Below, piece by piece: positions 9,833-18,064 of a stretch of 64,000 bases of DNA. The translations under genes were made by a program, and so were the position numbers. The number at the start of each line of letters is the position of its first letter. Position 1 is the first letter of the stretch. The notes under the pieces are model-generated. The model did no database searches and was not told where the DNA came from. It saw only the letters and a program-made list of their open reading frames with translations. The DNA is from CATQHQ01 sp965243805 (lineage in GTDB: Bacteria > Gemmatimonadota > Gemmatimonadetes > Longimicrobiales > Gaopeijiaceae), in contig OZ251577.1 in NCBI GenBank assembly GCA_965243805.1, positions 62,001 through 126,000 of the forward strand, read 5' to 3'.

Positions 9833-11079
9833 GCGTACCTCCGGGCCACGTACCCGTCCAGAATCTCCTTGAACTCCTCCACGATTCGGTCGCCTTGGAG
9901 GGTCCGCAGGTGGGCGCCGTCGGCGTAGACCGGGGCCTTGGGCGCCTCCAGGTTCCCCGGCAGCGAGATGCCCAGGTCGGCGTGCTTAGACTCGCCGGGG
10001 CCGTTCACCACGCACCCCATGACCGCCACCTTCAGCTCCTCCACGCCCGGGTGGCGGCGCCTCCATTCGGGCATCCGCTCTCGGATGTGGGCCTGGATGT
10101 CCTCCGTCATCTCCTGGAAGAAGGTGCTGGTGGTGCGACCGCAGCCTGGGCAGGCCGTGACTTGGGGCTCGAAGCTGCGGATGTCCAGCGACTGGAGGAT
10201 TTGTTGGGCGACCCGCACCTCCTCCGTTCGGTCGCCGCCGGGGCGTGGGGTGAGGGAGACCCGGATCGTGTCGCCGATGCCGTCGATGAGCAGGGGCGAG
10301 AGCGCAGCAGCGGTGGCGACGATCCCTTTCGCGCCCATTCCCGCCTCCGTGAGGCCCAGGTGCAGGGCGTGTTGGCGGAGGGGGGCCAGCTGGCGGTAGA
10401 CGGCGATCAGGTCCCGCACCCCTGACACTTTGGCACTGAGCACGATCCGGCTCGGGTCGAGTCCCGTCTCCACGGCTAGGTCGGCGGAGCGGACTGCGCT
10501 CTCCACGATCGCGTCTCGGAGCACGTCGCCTGCGTCCTTCGGGTCCTGGCGGCGCGCGTTGGCGTCCATCATCTCGGTGAGGAGGCGCTGGTCCAGCGAG
10601 CCCCAGTTGACGCCGATCCGGACCGCCTTGCCGTGCTCCACCGCGATCCGGACGATCGACTGGAAGTTCTCGTCGCGGCGGCTGGTGCCCACGTTGCCCG
10701 GGTTGATGCGGTACTTGGCCAGGAGCGCCGCCGTCCGGGGGAAGTCGCGCAGGAGGATGTGGCCGTTGTAGTGGAAGTCGCCCACCACGGGGACTTGGCA
10801 ACCGGCGTCGGCAAGGCGCTCGAAGAGCTCGGGGACGGCGGCGGCGGCGCACTTGTTGTTGACGGTGATCCGCACCAGCTCGCTGCCCGCGTCGGCCAGC
10901 TGCTGGACTTGGGCGGCGGTGGCTGCCGGGTCCGCCGTGTCCGTGTTGGTCATCGACTGGACGACCACGGGGTTGGCGCCGCCGACCTTCACGTCGCCGA
11001 TCTCGGCTACGAGGGTCCGTCTGGACAAGGGGTCGGCTCCGTCGGGGGGCGTCCTGACTCCGTTCAGCTTCGCTTCCAC
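9826..11079 (-). CDS. ispG: 4-hydroxy-3-methylbut-2-enyl diphosphate synthase (flavodoxin)
   Basis: Iron-sulfur enzyme of the MEP isoprenoid pathway that reductively opens the cyclic diphosphate MEcPP to HMBPP. The 417-residue length fits the short bacterial form. The TIM barrel starts with GGANPVVVQSMTNTDT, and the C-terminal cluster domain holds the ligands in TACPGCGRT and MGCVVNGPGESKHAD. The start is GTG 11079, whose neighbourhood lies in a duplicated tRNA end and has no clear Shine-Dalgarno; TTG at 11028, eight bases after GGAG, is a credible alternative that would remove a poorly conserved leader. The gene lies directly downstream of tRNA-Ser, and its stop overlaps the likely start of the propeller gene. 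Confidence 0.96.
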   Translation of the reverse strand: MEAKLNGVRTPPDGADPLSRRTLVAEIGDVKVGGANPVVVQSMTNTDTADPAATAAQVQQLADAGSELVRITVNNKCAAAAVPELFERLADAGCQVPVVGDFHYNGHILLRDFPRTAALLAKYRINPGNVGTSRRDENFQSIVRIAVEHGKAVRIGVNWGSLDQRLLTEMMDANARRQDPKDAGDVLRDAIVESAVRSADLAVETGLDPSRIVLSAKVSGVRDLIAVYRQLAPLRQHALHLGLTEAGMGAKGIVATAAALSPLLIDGIGDTIRVSLTPRPGGDRTEEVRVAQQILQSLDIRSFEPQVTACPGCGRTTSTFFQEMTEDIQAHIRERMPEWRRRHPGVEELKVAVMGCVVNGPGESKHADLGISLPGNLEAPKAPVYADGAHLRTLQGDRIVEEFKEILDGYVARRYAS

Positions 11080-11117
11080 GGAGGGGGTGGGATTGCCTCC
11101 ACGGAGGGGGTGGGATT
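11075..11117. repeat. 20-bp direct repeat of the tRNA-Ser 3' end
   Basis: The 20 bases covering the 3' end of tRNA-Ser (11098-11117) occur again unchanged at 11075-11094, a period of 23. The outer copy overlaps the GTG start region of ispG. It could be slippage, or a remnant of integration at a tRNA end. Confidence 0.85.
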
Positions 11118-11183
11118 CGAACCCACGTGCCCGGGGGCGCCGGTTTTCAAGACCGGTGCATTGAGCCGCTCTGCCACCCCTCC
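11102..11183 (-). tRNA. tRNA-Ser (anticodon UGA)
   Basis: Read on the minus strand it folds as a cloverleaf: acceptor GGAGGGG with CCCCTCC, anticodon stem CCGGT/ACCGG around the loop CTTGAAA (anticodon TGA), T arm GTGGG-TTCGAAT-CCCAC, and a long class II variable region of about 13 bases as expected for serine. Discriminator is G; CCA is not encoded. It lies between purH and ispG on the same strand. Confidence 0.95.
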
Positions 11184-11254
11184 TTTGGTGCAGGAAAGAT
11201 GGTCCCGGGGGCGGGGAGCTTCAAGTGGGAGCGCGGCTGGGATTCAGTGTCGGA

Positions 11255-12991
11255 TCAGTGTCGGAACAGCCGCCGTCCCGTGAACACCATGGCGACGCCG
11301 TGCTCGTCGGCCGCTTCGACAACCTCGCTGTCGCGGACCGAGCCGCCGGGCTGGACGATGGCGCGCACGCCGGCTTCCGCGGCAGCATCGACGCCGTCGC
11401 GAAAGGGGAAGAAGGCGTCCGACGCTAAGACGGCACCGTTCAGTTCGGCCTCGAGGCCAGCCTCGCGGGCCTTGGCGACAGCGATCCGCGACGAGTCCAC
11501 GCGGCTGGTCTGGCCGGTGCCGATCCCCACTGTGGCACCGTCCTTCGCCAGCAGGATGGCGTTGGACTTGACGCTGGCCACCGCCGCCCACGCGAAGGAG
11601 AGGTCGCGCATCTCGGCGGCGGTCGGGGAGCGGCGCGTCGCCACCTTCCAGCTGGGCGGCGGCGGGCCGTGAAAGGGCGGCGCTGGGGACGACTGGGCGA
11701 GCGCACCGCCGTAGACGGACCGGAGCGCTGGAAGGTCGGGGGCGGGACCGGAGCCGGCCCGTGCCAAGAACCGTGCGCCCGCGCGCAGCGATTCGGGTGC
11801 CTCCCGCCACCACTCGGCCTCGGCGGGCTCCGCGGGGTGGGGCTCCGCACGATCCGGGAACTCCAGCAGGCGCAGCTTCTTCTTGGCGGCCAGGAGCTCC
11901 CGGGCGCTCGGCGAGAAGCCGGGGGCGACGACGCACTCCACGAAGAGGCCGGCGACGGCGGCGGCCGTGTAGCGGTCGATGGCACGGTTGGTCGCGATCA
12001 CCGATCCGAACGCCGACACCGGGTCCGTGTCCCGGGCCCGCGCAAAGGCTTCGGCGAGGGTGGGGCGCAACGCCAAGCCGCAGGGCGTGGTGTGCTTGAC
12101 GACGCAAGCCGCCGGCTCCCGCGCAAAGGCGAAGGGCGCTAGGGCGAGCAGCGCCCCGTCCAGGTCCAGCAGGTTGTTGTACGACAGCTCCGCGCCCTGA
12201 AGCTGGACGAGCGCGGCTAGGCCGGCGGGTTGGAGCGCGGTGTCGGCAAGACCCTTCCCCGCTCCGCTGGCCGCTTGCACATATCCGCCGCTTGCGTGCA
12301 CATAGAACGCTGCCGTCTGGTCCGGGTTCTCGCCGTAGCGGAGGGACCGGCTGCGCCGGAGCGTCAGGTGGATTCGGCTGTCGGCGGCGGCTCTCTGCGG
12401 GTCGTCCGAGAGGTAGTCGGCCACGGCCGCATCGTAGGACGAGACGTGGCGGAAGACCTTGGCCGCCAGCCGTCTTCGCAGGGCCGTCGCCGCCGGGCCG
12501 AGGCCGCCGCCGTCCGCCAGTGCCTGCAGGACTTGGCCATAGTCCGCCGGGTCGACCACCGCCCACACGTCGCGGTGGTTCTTGGCCGCCGCCCGGATCA
12601 TCGCTGGGCCGCCGATGTCCACGTTCTCCATGGCGCGCTCGTCGGTCGTGCCGGAGGCGGCCACGCTCTCCCGGAAGGGGTACAGGTTGACGCCGACCAG
12701 ATCGACGGGCCGGTAGCCTTGCCGGGCCAGCTGCTCCATGTCTGCGGAGCGGCTTCGCCGGGCGAGGATGCCAGCGTGGACGGCCGGGTGGAGCGTCTTG
12801 ACCCGGCCGTCCATCATCTCGGGGTGGCCGGTCGCGTCGGCGACCTCCGTGACGGGGACTCCGGCCTCGGCCAGGGCGCGGGCCGTGCCGCCGGTGGAGA
12901 GCACCTCCCAGCCCATCTCCGTCAGGGCCTTTCCGAAGGCGGCGACGCCGGTCTTGTCGGAGACGCTGAGCAACGCGCGACGACTGGTCAC
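11255..12991 (-). CDS. purH: bifunctional AICAR transformylase / IMP cyclohydrolase
   Basis: Catalyses the last two steps of purine synthesis: formyl transfer to AICAR and cyclisation of FAICAR to IMP. The N-terminal cyclohydrolase (MGS-like) domain shows LLSVSDKTG, STGGTARAL and GRVKTLHPAVHAGILARR. The C-terminal transformylase has LRYGENPDQTAAFY and the active-site stretch CVVKHTTPCGLA, and the protein ends with the conserved DGVDAAAEAGVRAIVQPGGS region. Length 578 aa is slightly long; the extra residues are in a Pro/Ala-rich loop near residue 400-440. It sits 22 bases after purN on the same strand, a purine pair transcribed together. Confidence 0.97.
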   Translation of the reverse strand: MTSRRALLSVSDKTGVAAFGKALTEMGWEVLSTGGTARALAEAGVPVTEVADATGHPEMMDGRVKTLHPAVHAGILARRSRSADMEQLARQGYRPVDLVGVNLYPFRESVAASGTTDERAMENVDIGGPAMIRAAAKNHRDVWAVVDPADYGQVLQALADGGGLGPAATALRRRLAAKVFRHVSSYDAAVADYLSDDPQRAAADSRIHLTLRRSRSLRYGENPDQTAAFYVHASGGYVQAASGAGKGLADTALQPAGLAALVQLQGAELSYNNLLDLDGALLALAPFAFAREPAACVVKHTTPCGLALRPTLAEAFARARDTDPVSAFGSVIATNRAIDRYTAAAVAGLFVECVVAPGFSPSARELLAAKKKLRLLEFPDRAEPHPAEPAEAEWWREAPESLRAGARFLARAGSGPAPDLPALRSVYGGALAQSSPAPPFHGPPPPSWKVATRRSPTAAEMRDLSFAWAAVASVKSNAILLAKDGATVGIGTGQTSRVDSSRIAVAKAREAGLEAELNGAVLASDAFFPFRDGVDAAAEAGVRAIVQPGGSVRDSEVVEAADEHGVAMVFTGRRLFRH

Positions 12992-13013
12992 CGCCGGCTC
13001 CAGAGGCCGCTAG

Positions 13014-13730
13014 TCAACGCTGGCTCCAAAGGCCGCCGCCGAGAACGCATCCCGGCCACCGGAAGACTGGAGCCGAGCCCGAAGCTACACCGCGGGCCAG
13101 CGCGTCGGCCGCCTCTGGATACAGGACGTGCTCCGCCTCCAGCACTCGGGCAGCGAGGGAGGCCGGCGTGTCGTCGGGCAGTACGGGGACCGGCCACTGG
13201 GCCAGTATCTCGCCGTCGTCGTAGCGCTCGCTGACGTAGTGGACAGTGGGTCCCGACAGCTTGGCGCCAGCGCGCAGGACAGCCTCGTGGACACGGGCAC
13301 CGTACATCCCCTTGCCTCCGAACGACGGCAGGAGCGCGGGATGGATGTTCAGCGCCCTGCCCCGGTACGCTCGGCACACGGCGGCCGGCAGCAGCTTGAC
13401 GAAGCCCGCCAGCAGGATCGCCTGGGCACCCACCTCTTCCAGGGCCGTCAGCACCTGGGCGGCAGAGTCGCTGCCAGCGGCGGAACCGCTAGCGGCGGCT
13501 GAATCCCTAGCGGCGGCAGTGCCAGCGTCATCGAAGCTCACGCGCCGGACAGCCCTTCCTGCTGCCCTGGCCCTCCCCTCGGCGGCGCACGGCCGATCGG
13601 TCACCAGCAGCTCGGTACGGTACGCGGCGCCCTCCGACTCCCGGTCGAGAAGGGATTGGAAGTTGGTGCCGGAACCGGAGGCGAAGACGGCGACGGGGAG
13701 CGCTACCCGTCGCGAGCCGCCTGGCGTCAC
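13014..13730 (-). CDS. purN: phosphoribosylglycinamide formyltransferase
   Basis: Transfers the formyl group of 10-formyl-THF to GAR in purine synthesis. Seen: nucleotide-binding VFASGSGTNFQSLLD at the N-terminus, the catalytic Asn-His pair in ALNIHPALLPSF, and the later GARVHEAVL...SGPTVHYVSERYDDGEILAQ region with the catalytic Asp. There is an unusual Ser/Ala/Asp low-complexity insert (about residues 75-93, ARDSAAASGSAAGSDSAA) made of a short imperfect repeat. The start is GTG 13730, overlapping the stop of the metallo-hydrolase gene as GTGA. It precedes purH in the same operon. Confidence 0.95.
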   Translation of the reverse strand: MTPGGSRRVALPVAVFASGSGTNFQSLLDRESEGAAYRTELLVTDRPCAAEGRARAAGRAVRRVSFDDAGTAAARDSAAASGSAAGSDSAAQVLTALEEVGAQAILLAGFVKLLPAAVCRAYRGRALNIHPALLPSFGGKGMYGARVHEAVLRAGAKLSGPTVHYVSERYDDGEILAQWPVPVLPDDTPASLAARVLEAEHVLYPEAADALARGVASGSAPVFRWPGCVLGGGLWSQR

Positions 13731-14374
13731 GCGAACTGGCCAGCGTAAAGCGGAGCCACGAAGGGGTTGGCGCGCGCTTCATGGGCGACCGTCGTCTCCG
13801 GCCCGTGGCCCGGGTACAGCCGAGTCTCGCGGGGCAGGACCAGCACCTGGGTGCGGATCGAGTGCATGAGCGTGCGGTAGTCGCCTCCCGGCAGGTCGGT
13901 GCGGCCGATCGAACCTTGGAAGATCACGTCGCCCACCAACGCCACGGGCTCCGTTGCCGAGACGAAGATCACATGGCCCGGCGCGTGGCCCGGCGCAAAG
14001 GCGACCCGGAACTCGGAGCCGCCGAACGTGAGCACATCGCCGTCGACCAGCTCTGCGTCGGGCGGCTCGGGCGGCTTGAAGGGCACGCCGAAGGCGGCGG
14101 CGCGGGTGGGCGCGTCGTCCCACACCGGACGGTCCGCGGGGTGGAGGTGGACCGGCGCACCCGTCTCGCGCTTGGCAAGGGCGACCCGCTCGATGTGGTC
14201 GAAGTGGGCGTGGGTCAGGAGGATCGCTTCGACCGCAAGCCCCTTGGCCTTGGCCGCGGCGAGGGCGGACGGCGTGGCGGCCCCAGGGTCCACGAGAACG
14301 GCCGTGCGACCGTCGGCGCAGGCCACCAGGAAGGTGTTCTGGGCGAAGTGGCCGCCGGTAAAGGAGAAGATCAA
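13727..14374 (-). CDS. MBL-fold metallo-hydrolase (glyoxalase II-like)
   Basis: A 215-residue cytoplasmic metallo-beta-lactamase-fold hydrolase. Metal ligands are visible as THAHFDHIE (HxHxDH), a later His in FAPGHAPGHV, the bridging Asp in ALVGDVIFQGSIGR, and a C-terminal LYPGHGPET. The GDVIFQGSIGRTDLPGGD stretch matches the YcbL/glyoxalase II-like subgroup, which hydrolyses S-glutathionyl or other thioesters; the real substrate is unknown. It overlaps purN by four bases and follows the IscA/ErpA-type gene closely, so it belongs to that transcript. Confidence 0.9.
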   Translation of the reverse strand: MIFSFTGGHFAQNTFLVACADGRTAVLVDPGAATPSALAAAKAKGLAVEAILLTHAHFDHIERVALAKRETGAPVHLHPADRPVWDDAPTRAAAFGVPFKPPEPPDAELVDGDVLTFGGSEFRVAFAPGHAPGHVIFVSATEPVALVGDVIFQGSIGRTDLPGGDYRTLMHSIRTQVLVLPRETRLYPGHGPETTVAHEARANPFVAPLYAGQFA

Positions 14375-14395
14375 GCCCGGACGTTCCTAGAGCGA

Positions 14396-14725
14396 CTAGA
14401 CGGTGAAGGAGCTCCCGCAGCCGCATCCGCCGGCCGCTTGGGGGTTCTTGAAGGAGAAGCCGGAGCCCATCATGGAGGTGACGTAGTCGATCTCCAATCC
14501 CTCCAGGTACTGTGCGCTGAACGGGTCCACGAAGATGCGGACCCCCTGGCGCTCCAGGATCTCGTCGTCGGACTCGGGCGCGTCGTCAATCTCCACGCCG
14601 TACTGGAACCCGGAGCAGCCGCCCGGGAGGACGGCGACGCGAAGCCCCGATTCCGGCGGACCGCCGTGCTCCTTGAGAAACCCCCGCACCTTGTCGATGG
14701 CGTTGGGGGTAAGGGTCATGTCCAT
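14396..14725 (-). CDS. erpA: A-type iron-sulfur carrier (IscA/ErpA/HesB family)
   Basis: Small protein (109 aa) that carries and inserts Fe-S clusters into apo-proteins such as IspG, also encoded nearby. The three cluster-binding cysteines are present: Cys37 in PGGCSGFQYG and Cys101 and Cys103 in GGCGCGSSF at the C-terminus. The usual VDPFSAQYLEGLEIDYV core is intact. An in-frame ATG six bases inside (14719) is an alternative start. Whether it is closer to ErpA or IscA cannot be settled by eye; no other isc or suf genes are in the window. Confidence 0.93.
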   Translation of the reverse strand: MDMTLTPNAIDKVRGFLKEHGGPPESGLRVAVLPGGCSGFQYGVEIDDAPESDDEILERQGVRIFVDPFSAQYLEGLEIDYVTSMMGSGFSFKNPQAAGGCGCGSSFTV

Positions 14726-14734
14726 ACGTCAATT

Positions 14735-16033
14735 CTACCGCTGGCCGGAAGCCGGGTCCAGTGGCAACAGCCTCCTTCCCACGACGTATGGGATGTCCAG
14801 AGCATCCCGCCAGACGCCCCAAACGTGGGTGTCGCTCGCGTCCATGACGGTAAGCCAAGTCGGCAAGAGGACCTTCCTGGCGGGCGAAGCCACGTCTCCT
14901 CGGGAGAAGGAATACCACATCCTGAGCGTGTCCGACACTTCGCGGGTGCGTAGCCACACGTCTCCCGAGGATGAGACTTGGATCGTGAGCACGGACGGCA
15001 GGAAGCCGGACTCCGGAACGTACATCGCTTCAACAACGGACCGTCGGATCGCGGCTCGTGGCAACGAACTGCCGGGAAAGGACTCGGTCAGACTCACGTA
15101 CCTGTCGATCTGCTCGTTCAGTGCCGATCGAGTGATCTCCAACGGTTCCAGCGCCTGTCTCCGGTACCACAGCGTGTCCCCGTACGCCGAGACTTCCAGG
15201 ATGTCCGTCCGACCGGGGCCCACGTTCCGGCGGGCCACGATCAGGGTCCCTGCGGCCAGGTCGATCTCGTGCAGGTCCGCGTCGGACAGGAACTGGGCGG
15301 TCATCAGAGGGGGACGCTCGCTGTTGTAGTTGATTGCGATGGTCTCGTTGCGCTTGTTCAAGGTGAAGATGCGCTGGGTGAGCCAATCTTCCCCGGTGTT
15401 CTGGATTCGCAGCACCGGGAGCCGATCAAGCGGGTCGTCGCCATCGACCCCCAGCACCGCCCTGCCCGGCACGCTGGGAACACCCACGTAGCTGCCGTCA
15501 GGGAGGTGGGCTCCGACATCGATCGAGAACCCCCGGTAGCTGGCAGTGGTCGGCGGGTTGGGGACCGTGGCCAGCACTTCCCCTGCGTAGGACACGTCTG
15601 TGAAGCGTCGCCGGTCACGCACGCGAAAGCTGGAAGGACCCAGATGGACCCGACGCGGGTTGACGAACTCTCCCGGCCCTTCCCCTCGCCGTCCCACGTT
15701 GAGGAGGAGGTCACCTGCGGGAGTCCATACCGTAACCCTGCTGATGGTGGGCTCCACCACGAGAATGCGGCTCCCGGCAGAGTCGATGCGCAGGTAGGGC
15801 ACCCACGAGAACGCGGCCGGCCCCGACTGCGAATCGCCAATCATGAAGTCGGGCTCCGAGACCCAGACCGCCTCGTCGTAGCCGACCGCCTCGGAGCGAT
15901 CCGAGTGCGCGGCCGGGCCGCAGGCAAAGGGCAGGAAGAGGAGCCACGGCCAAGTCGGCCGGGCTCCAAGGTGTCCGCCTGAGCGGGCACGCGGCTCGTG
16001 GTCGTCAGTTTGCACGCACATGCGCATCCGCAT
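14735..16033 (-). CDS. secreted or lipid-anchored propeller protein, unknown function
   Basis: 432 aa. A hydrophobic segment ending in Cys (WPWLLFLPFACGPAA, around residues 27-42) suggests an exported protein, possibly a lipoprotein although the position before the Cys is not a clean lipobox. About residue 110 is VGRRGEGPGEFVNPRRVHLG, the signature seen in six-bladed propeller proteins, and also seen in the protein at 7487-9832. Several starts are possible (ATG 16033, 16027, 16021; GTG 16015); the longest overlaps gmhB by 29 bases. No catalytic residues are apparent. Function unknown; a binding or sensing role outside the cytoplasm is only a guess. Confidence 0.75.
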   Translation of the reverse strand: MRMRMCVQTDDHEPRARSGGHLGARPTWPWLLFLPFACGPAAHSDRSEAVGYDEAVWVSEPDFMIGDSQSGPAAFSWVPYLRIDSAGSRILVVEPTISRVTVWTPAGDLLLNVGRRGEGPGEFVNPRRVHLGPSSFRVRDRRRFTDVSYAGEVLATVPNPPTTASYRGFSIDVGAHLPDGSYVGVPSVPGRAVLGVDGDDPLDRLPVLRIQNTGEDWLTQRIFTLNKRNETIAINYNSERPPLMTAQFLSDADLHEIDLAAGTLIVARRNVGPGRTDILEVSAYGDTLWYRRQALEPLEITRSALNEQIDRYVSLTESFPGSSLPRAAIRRSVVEAMYVPESGFLPSVLTIQVSSSGDVWLRTREVSDTLRMWYSFSRGDVASPARKVLLPTWLTVMDASDTHVWGVWRDALDIPYVVGRRLLPLDPASGQR

Positions 16034-16613
16034 CCCGTGCGGGCTCCTCCAGCCGGGCGATCAACTCCGCCGCCGCCGCCAAGTCGTCCACCACGTGATG
16101 CGCCGGCCCGACCGTGCTCTCTTCCTCGCACCCCCAGCCGGTGCGGACCAGGATGCCAGTGCCGCCCAGCGTTTCGGCGGGAAGCACGTCGCTGAGCTTG
16201 TCGCCCACGCAGTAGCAGCCCCGAGTCGTGAGACCCAGGTCGCGGGCCGCGGTGCGGTGCATCCGCGTGCTGGGCTTCCGACAGGTCGTCGCCGGGTCGC
16301 CCCCAGGCCGATCGGGGCAGAAGTAGACGCCGTCCATGACGACCCCGGCGCGGGCCAGCTGACGCTCCACCTCCGCCGCCACGCGTCGGTAGTCGTCCAC
16401 CGTGTAGAGTCCCCTGCCGATCCCCGACTGGTTGGTCACCATCACCAAGGCCAGCCCCAGCTCCCGAAGGCGCAACAGGGCCTGGGGAGCGCCGGGAACG
16501 AGGGAGACTCCTGCCGGATCGGCCAGGTAGTGGCGTTCCACGATGATCGTCCCGTCGCGGTCCACGAAGGCGGCGCGGCGCGGAGGTGCGGAACGGGAGC
16601 CGGGGTCGTTCAT
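16005..16613 (-). CDS. gmhB: D-glycero-beta-D-manno-heptose 1,7-bisphosphate 7-phosphatase
   Basis: HAD-superfamily phosphatase of the ADP-heptose pathway used for LPS inner core. The catalytic DxD motif is in AAFVDRDGTIIVE, followed by VTNQSGIGRGLYT and the histidinol-phosphatase-type metal-loop region (YFCPDRPGGDPATTCRKPSTRM), then GDKLSDVLPAETLG. The two Cys of the usual zinc loop are partly kept. I start at ATG 16613, giving 202 aa, the family length; it overlaps the selA stop as ATGA. Other heptose genes are not in the window. Related phosphatases act on histidinol phosphate, but the motifs favour GmhB. Confidence 0.9.
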   Translation of the reverse strand: MNDPGSRSAPPRRAAFVDRDGTIIVERHYLADPAGVSLVPGAPQALLRLRELGLALVMVTNQSGIGRGLYTVDDYRRVAAEVERQLARAGVVMDGVYFCPDRPGGDPATTCRKPSTRMHRTAARDLGLTTRGCYCVGDKLSDVLPAETLGGTGILVRTGWGCEEESTVGPAHHVVDDLAAAAELIARLEEPARDADAHVRAN

Positions 16614-18064
16614 CCGAGGCCGTTCGCCGCCGAAGCCAGGGCCGAGGCCAGCGCCGAGGCCAGCGCCGCGTCTTGGTGGGGAGCCACCGTTCGCAGGTCC
16701 AGGACGACCCGACCTTTGCGACCTCGGGCGACGACGGCGGGATCGTGGGACCTGAGCGCGGCCAGCCATGCCGCGGTGGCGTCGCCCGTGCGGATCACGA
16801 GGAGCGCGGTAGGGATGCCGACGCCGGGGAAGGTTCCGCCGCCCACCAGGGATTCGCCCGGCTCCACGGCGGCGTGCAGGGTCGGGGCCCGCTCGTCCTG
16901 CTGCAGGGCGCGCAACTGGTCCAGCATTGCCTTGGCGCGCCGTTCGAGCTCCGCTGCCGGCGTGGCGATCATGCGAAGGGCGGGCACGTGCTCGCCGGCG
17001 CGCTCCGGGTCTCGGTAGAGCGCAAGCGTGGCTTCGAGTCCCGCGAGCGTCGTCTTGTCGCTGCGGAGCGCTCGGCAGAGGGGATGCGACTTGGCCTTCG
17101 ACACGGCCTCGCGCTTGCCTGCGAGCACGCCGGCCTGGGGGCCGCCCAGGAGCTTGTCGCCCGAGAACGCGACCACATCCAAGGCGGCCGACACGCCTTC
17201 CGAGGCGGTGGGTTCCGGGGGCAGCCCCAGCTTGGTCGGGTCCACCAGGAGCCCCGAGCCCAGATCGTAGATCACGGGGACGCCGGATTGGGCACCTAGC
17301 GCCACCAGCTCCAGCAGGCTCGCTTCGCTGGTGAAGCCGGTCACGCGGAAGTTGGAGCGGTGGACCTTGAGGATCGCACCGACGCCTCCGCCCTCGACAG
17401 CACGGGCGTAGTCGGCCAAGCGGGTTCGGTTGGTCGTCCCGACAGGCGCCAGCCGGGCTCCCGCAGCTTCCACGACCTCAGGGATGCGGAAGCCGCCGCC
17501 GATTTCCACCAGTTCGCCGTGAGACACGACGACGCCCTGGCCACCCGCCAGCGCGGCCAGCGCCAGCGCCAGCGCCCCGGCCCCGTTGTTGACCACCAGC
17601 GCGTCCTCGGCACCCGTGAGCTCGGTGAGCAACCCCACGCAGTGGTCGTAGCGGGAGCCGCGTTCGCCGGACGCCAAATCGAACTCCAGGTTCGCGTATC
17701 CCGCCGCGGCCGCCATCGCATCCCGGGCCTCCGCGGCCAGGGGCGCACGACCCAGGTTCGTGTGGAGGACCACTCCCGTCGCGTTGATGACGGACTGGAG
17801 CGACGGCGCGCTCGCACGGGCGACCTCGGCCCGCACCAACTCCGCCAAGCCCTCATCAGTGCTGGGGATCGGCTCTCGTCCGCTGCGGAGGCGGTCCAGC
17901 ACGGCCCGCAGGCGCGTCCCGACCCAGGAGATGCCGTGCTGCACCGCCAAGTCGCGGCACCAGGGGCGAGCCAGCACGCTGTCCACGCCCGGGATCGCAC
18001 GGCGGGGGTCGGAGGGAGCGCGGGGGTCGGAGGGAGCGCGGAGGTCCGAAGGCGGGCGGCTCAC
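16610..18064 (-). CDS. selA: L-seryl-tRNA(Sec) selenium transferase
   Basis: PLP enzyme that converts Ser-tRNA(Sec) to Sec-tRNA(Sec) with selenophosphate, needed for selenocysteine insertion. Family marks: SVINATGVVLHTNLGRAPL, YANLEFDLASGERGSRY, and the PLP lysine Lys304 in AFSGDKLLGGPQAG. Length 484 aa fits. The N-terminus carries a duplicated RAPSDP unit (18-bp repeat) and the C-terminus an ASAL repeat. GTG start overlaps the upstream lipoprotein stop. selB, selD and the tRNA-Sec are not in this window, so function depends on genes elsewhere. Confidence 0.95.
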   Translation of the reverse strand: MSRPPSDLRAPSDPRAPSDPRRAIPGVDSVLARPWCRDLAVQHGISWVGTRLRAVLDRLRSGREPIPSTDEGLAELVRAEVARASAPSLQSVINATGVVLHTNLGRAPLAAEARDAMAAAAGYANLEFDLASGERGSRYDHCVGLLTELTGAEDALVVNNGAGALALALAALAGGQGVVVSHGELVEIGGGFRIPEVVEAAGARLAPVGTTNRTRLADYARAVEGGGVGAILKVHRSNFRVTGFTSEASLLELVALGAQSGVPVIYDLGSGLLVDPTKLGLPPEPTASEGVSAALDVVAFSGDKLLGGPQAGVLAGKREAVSKAKSHPLCRALRSDKTTLAGLEATLALYRDPERAGEHVPALRMIATPAAELERRAKAMLDQLRALQQDERAPTLHAAVEPGESLVGGGTFPGVGIPTALLVIRTGDATAAWLAALRSHDPAVVARGRKGRVVLDLRTVAPHQDAALASALASALASAANGLG

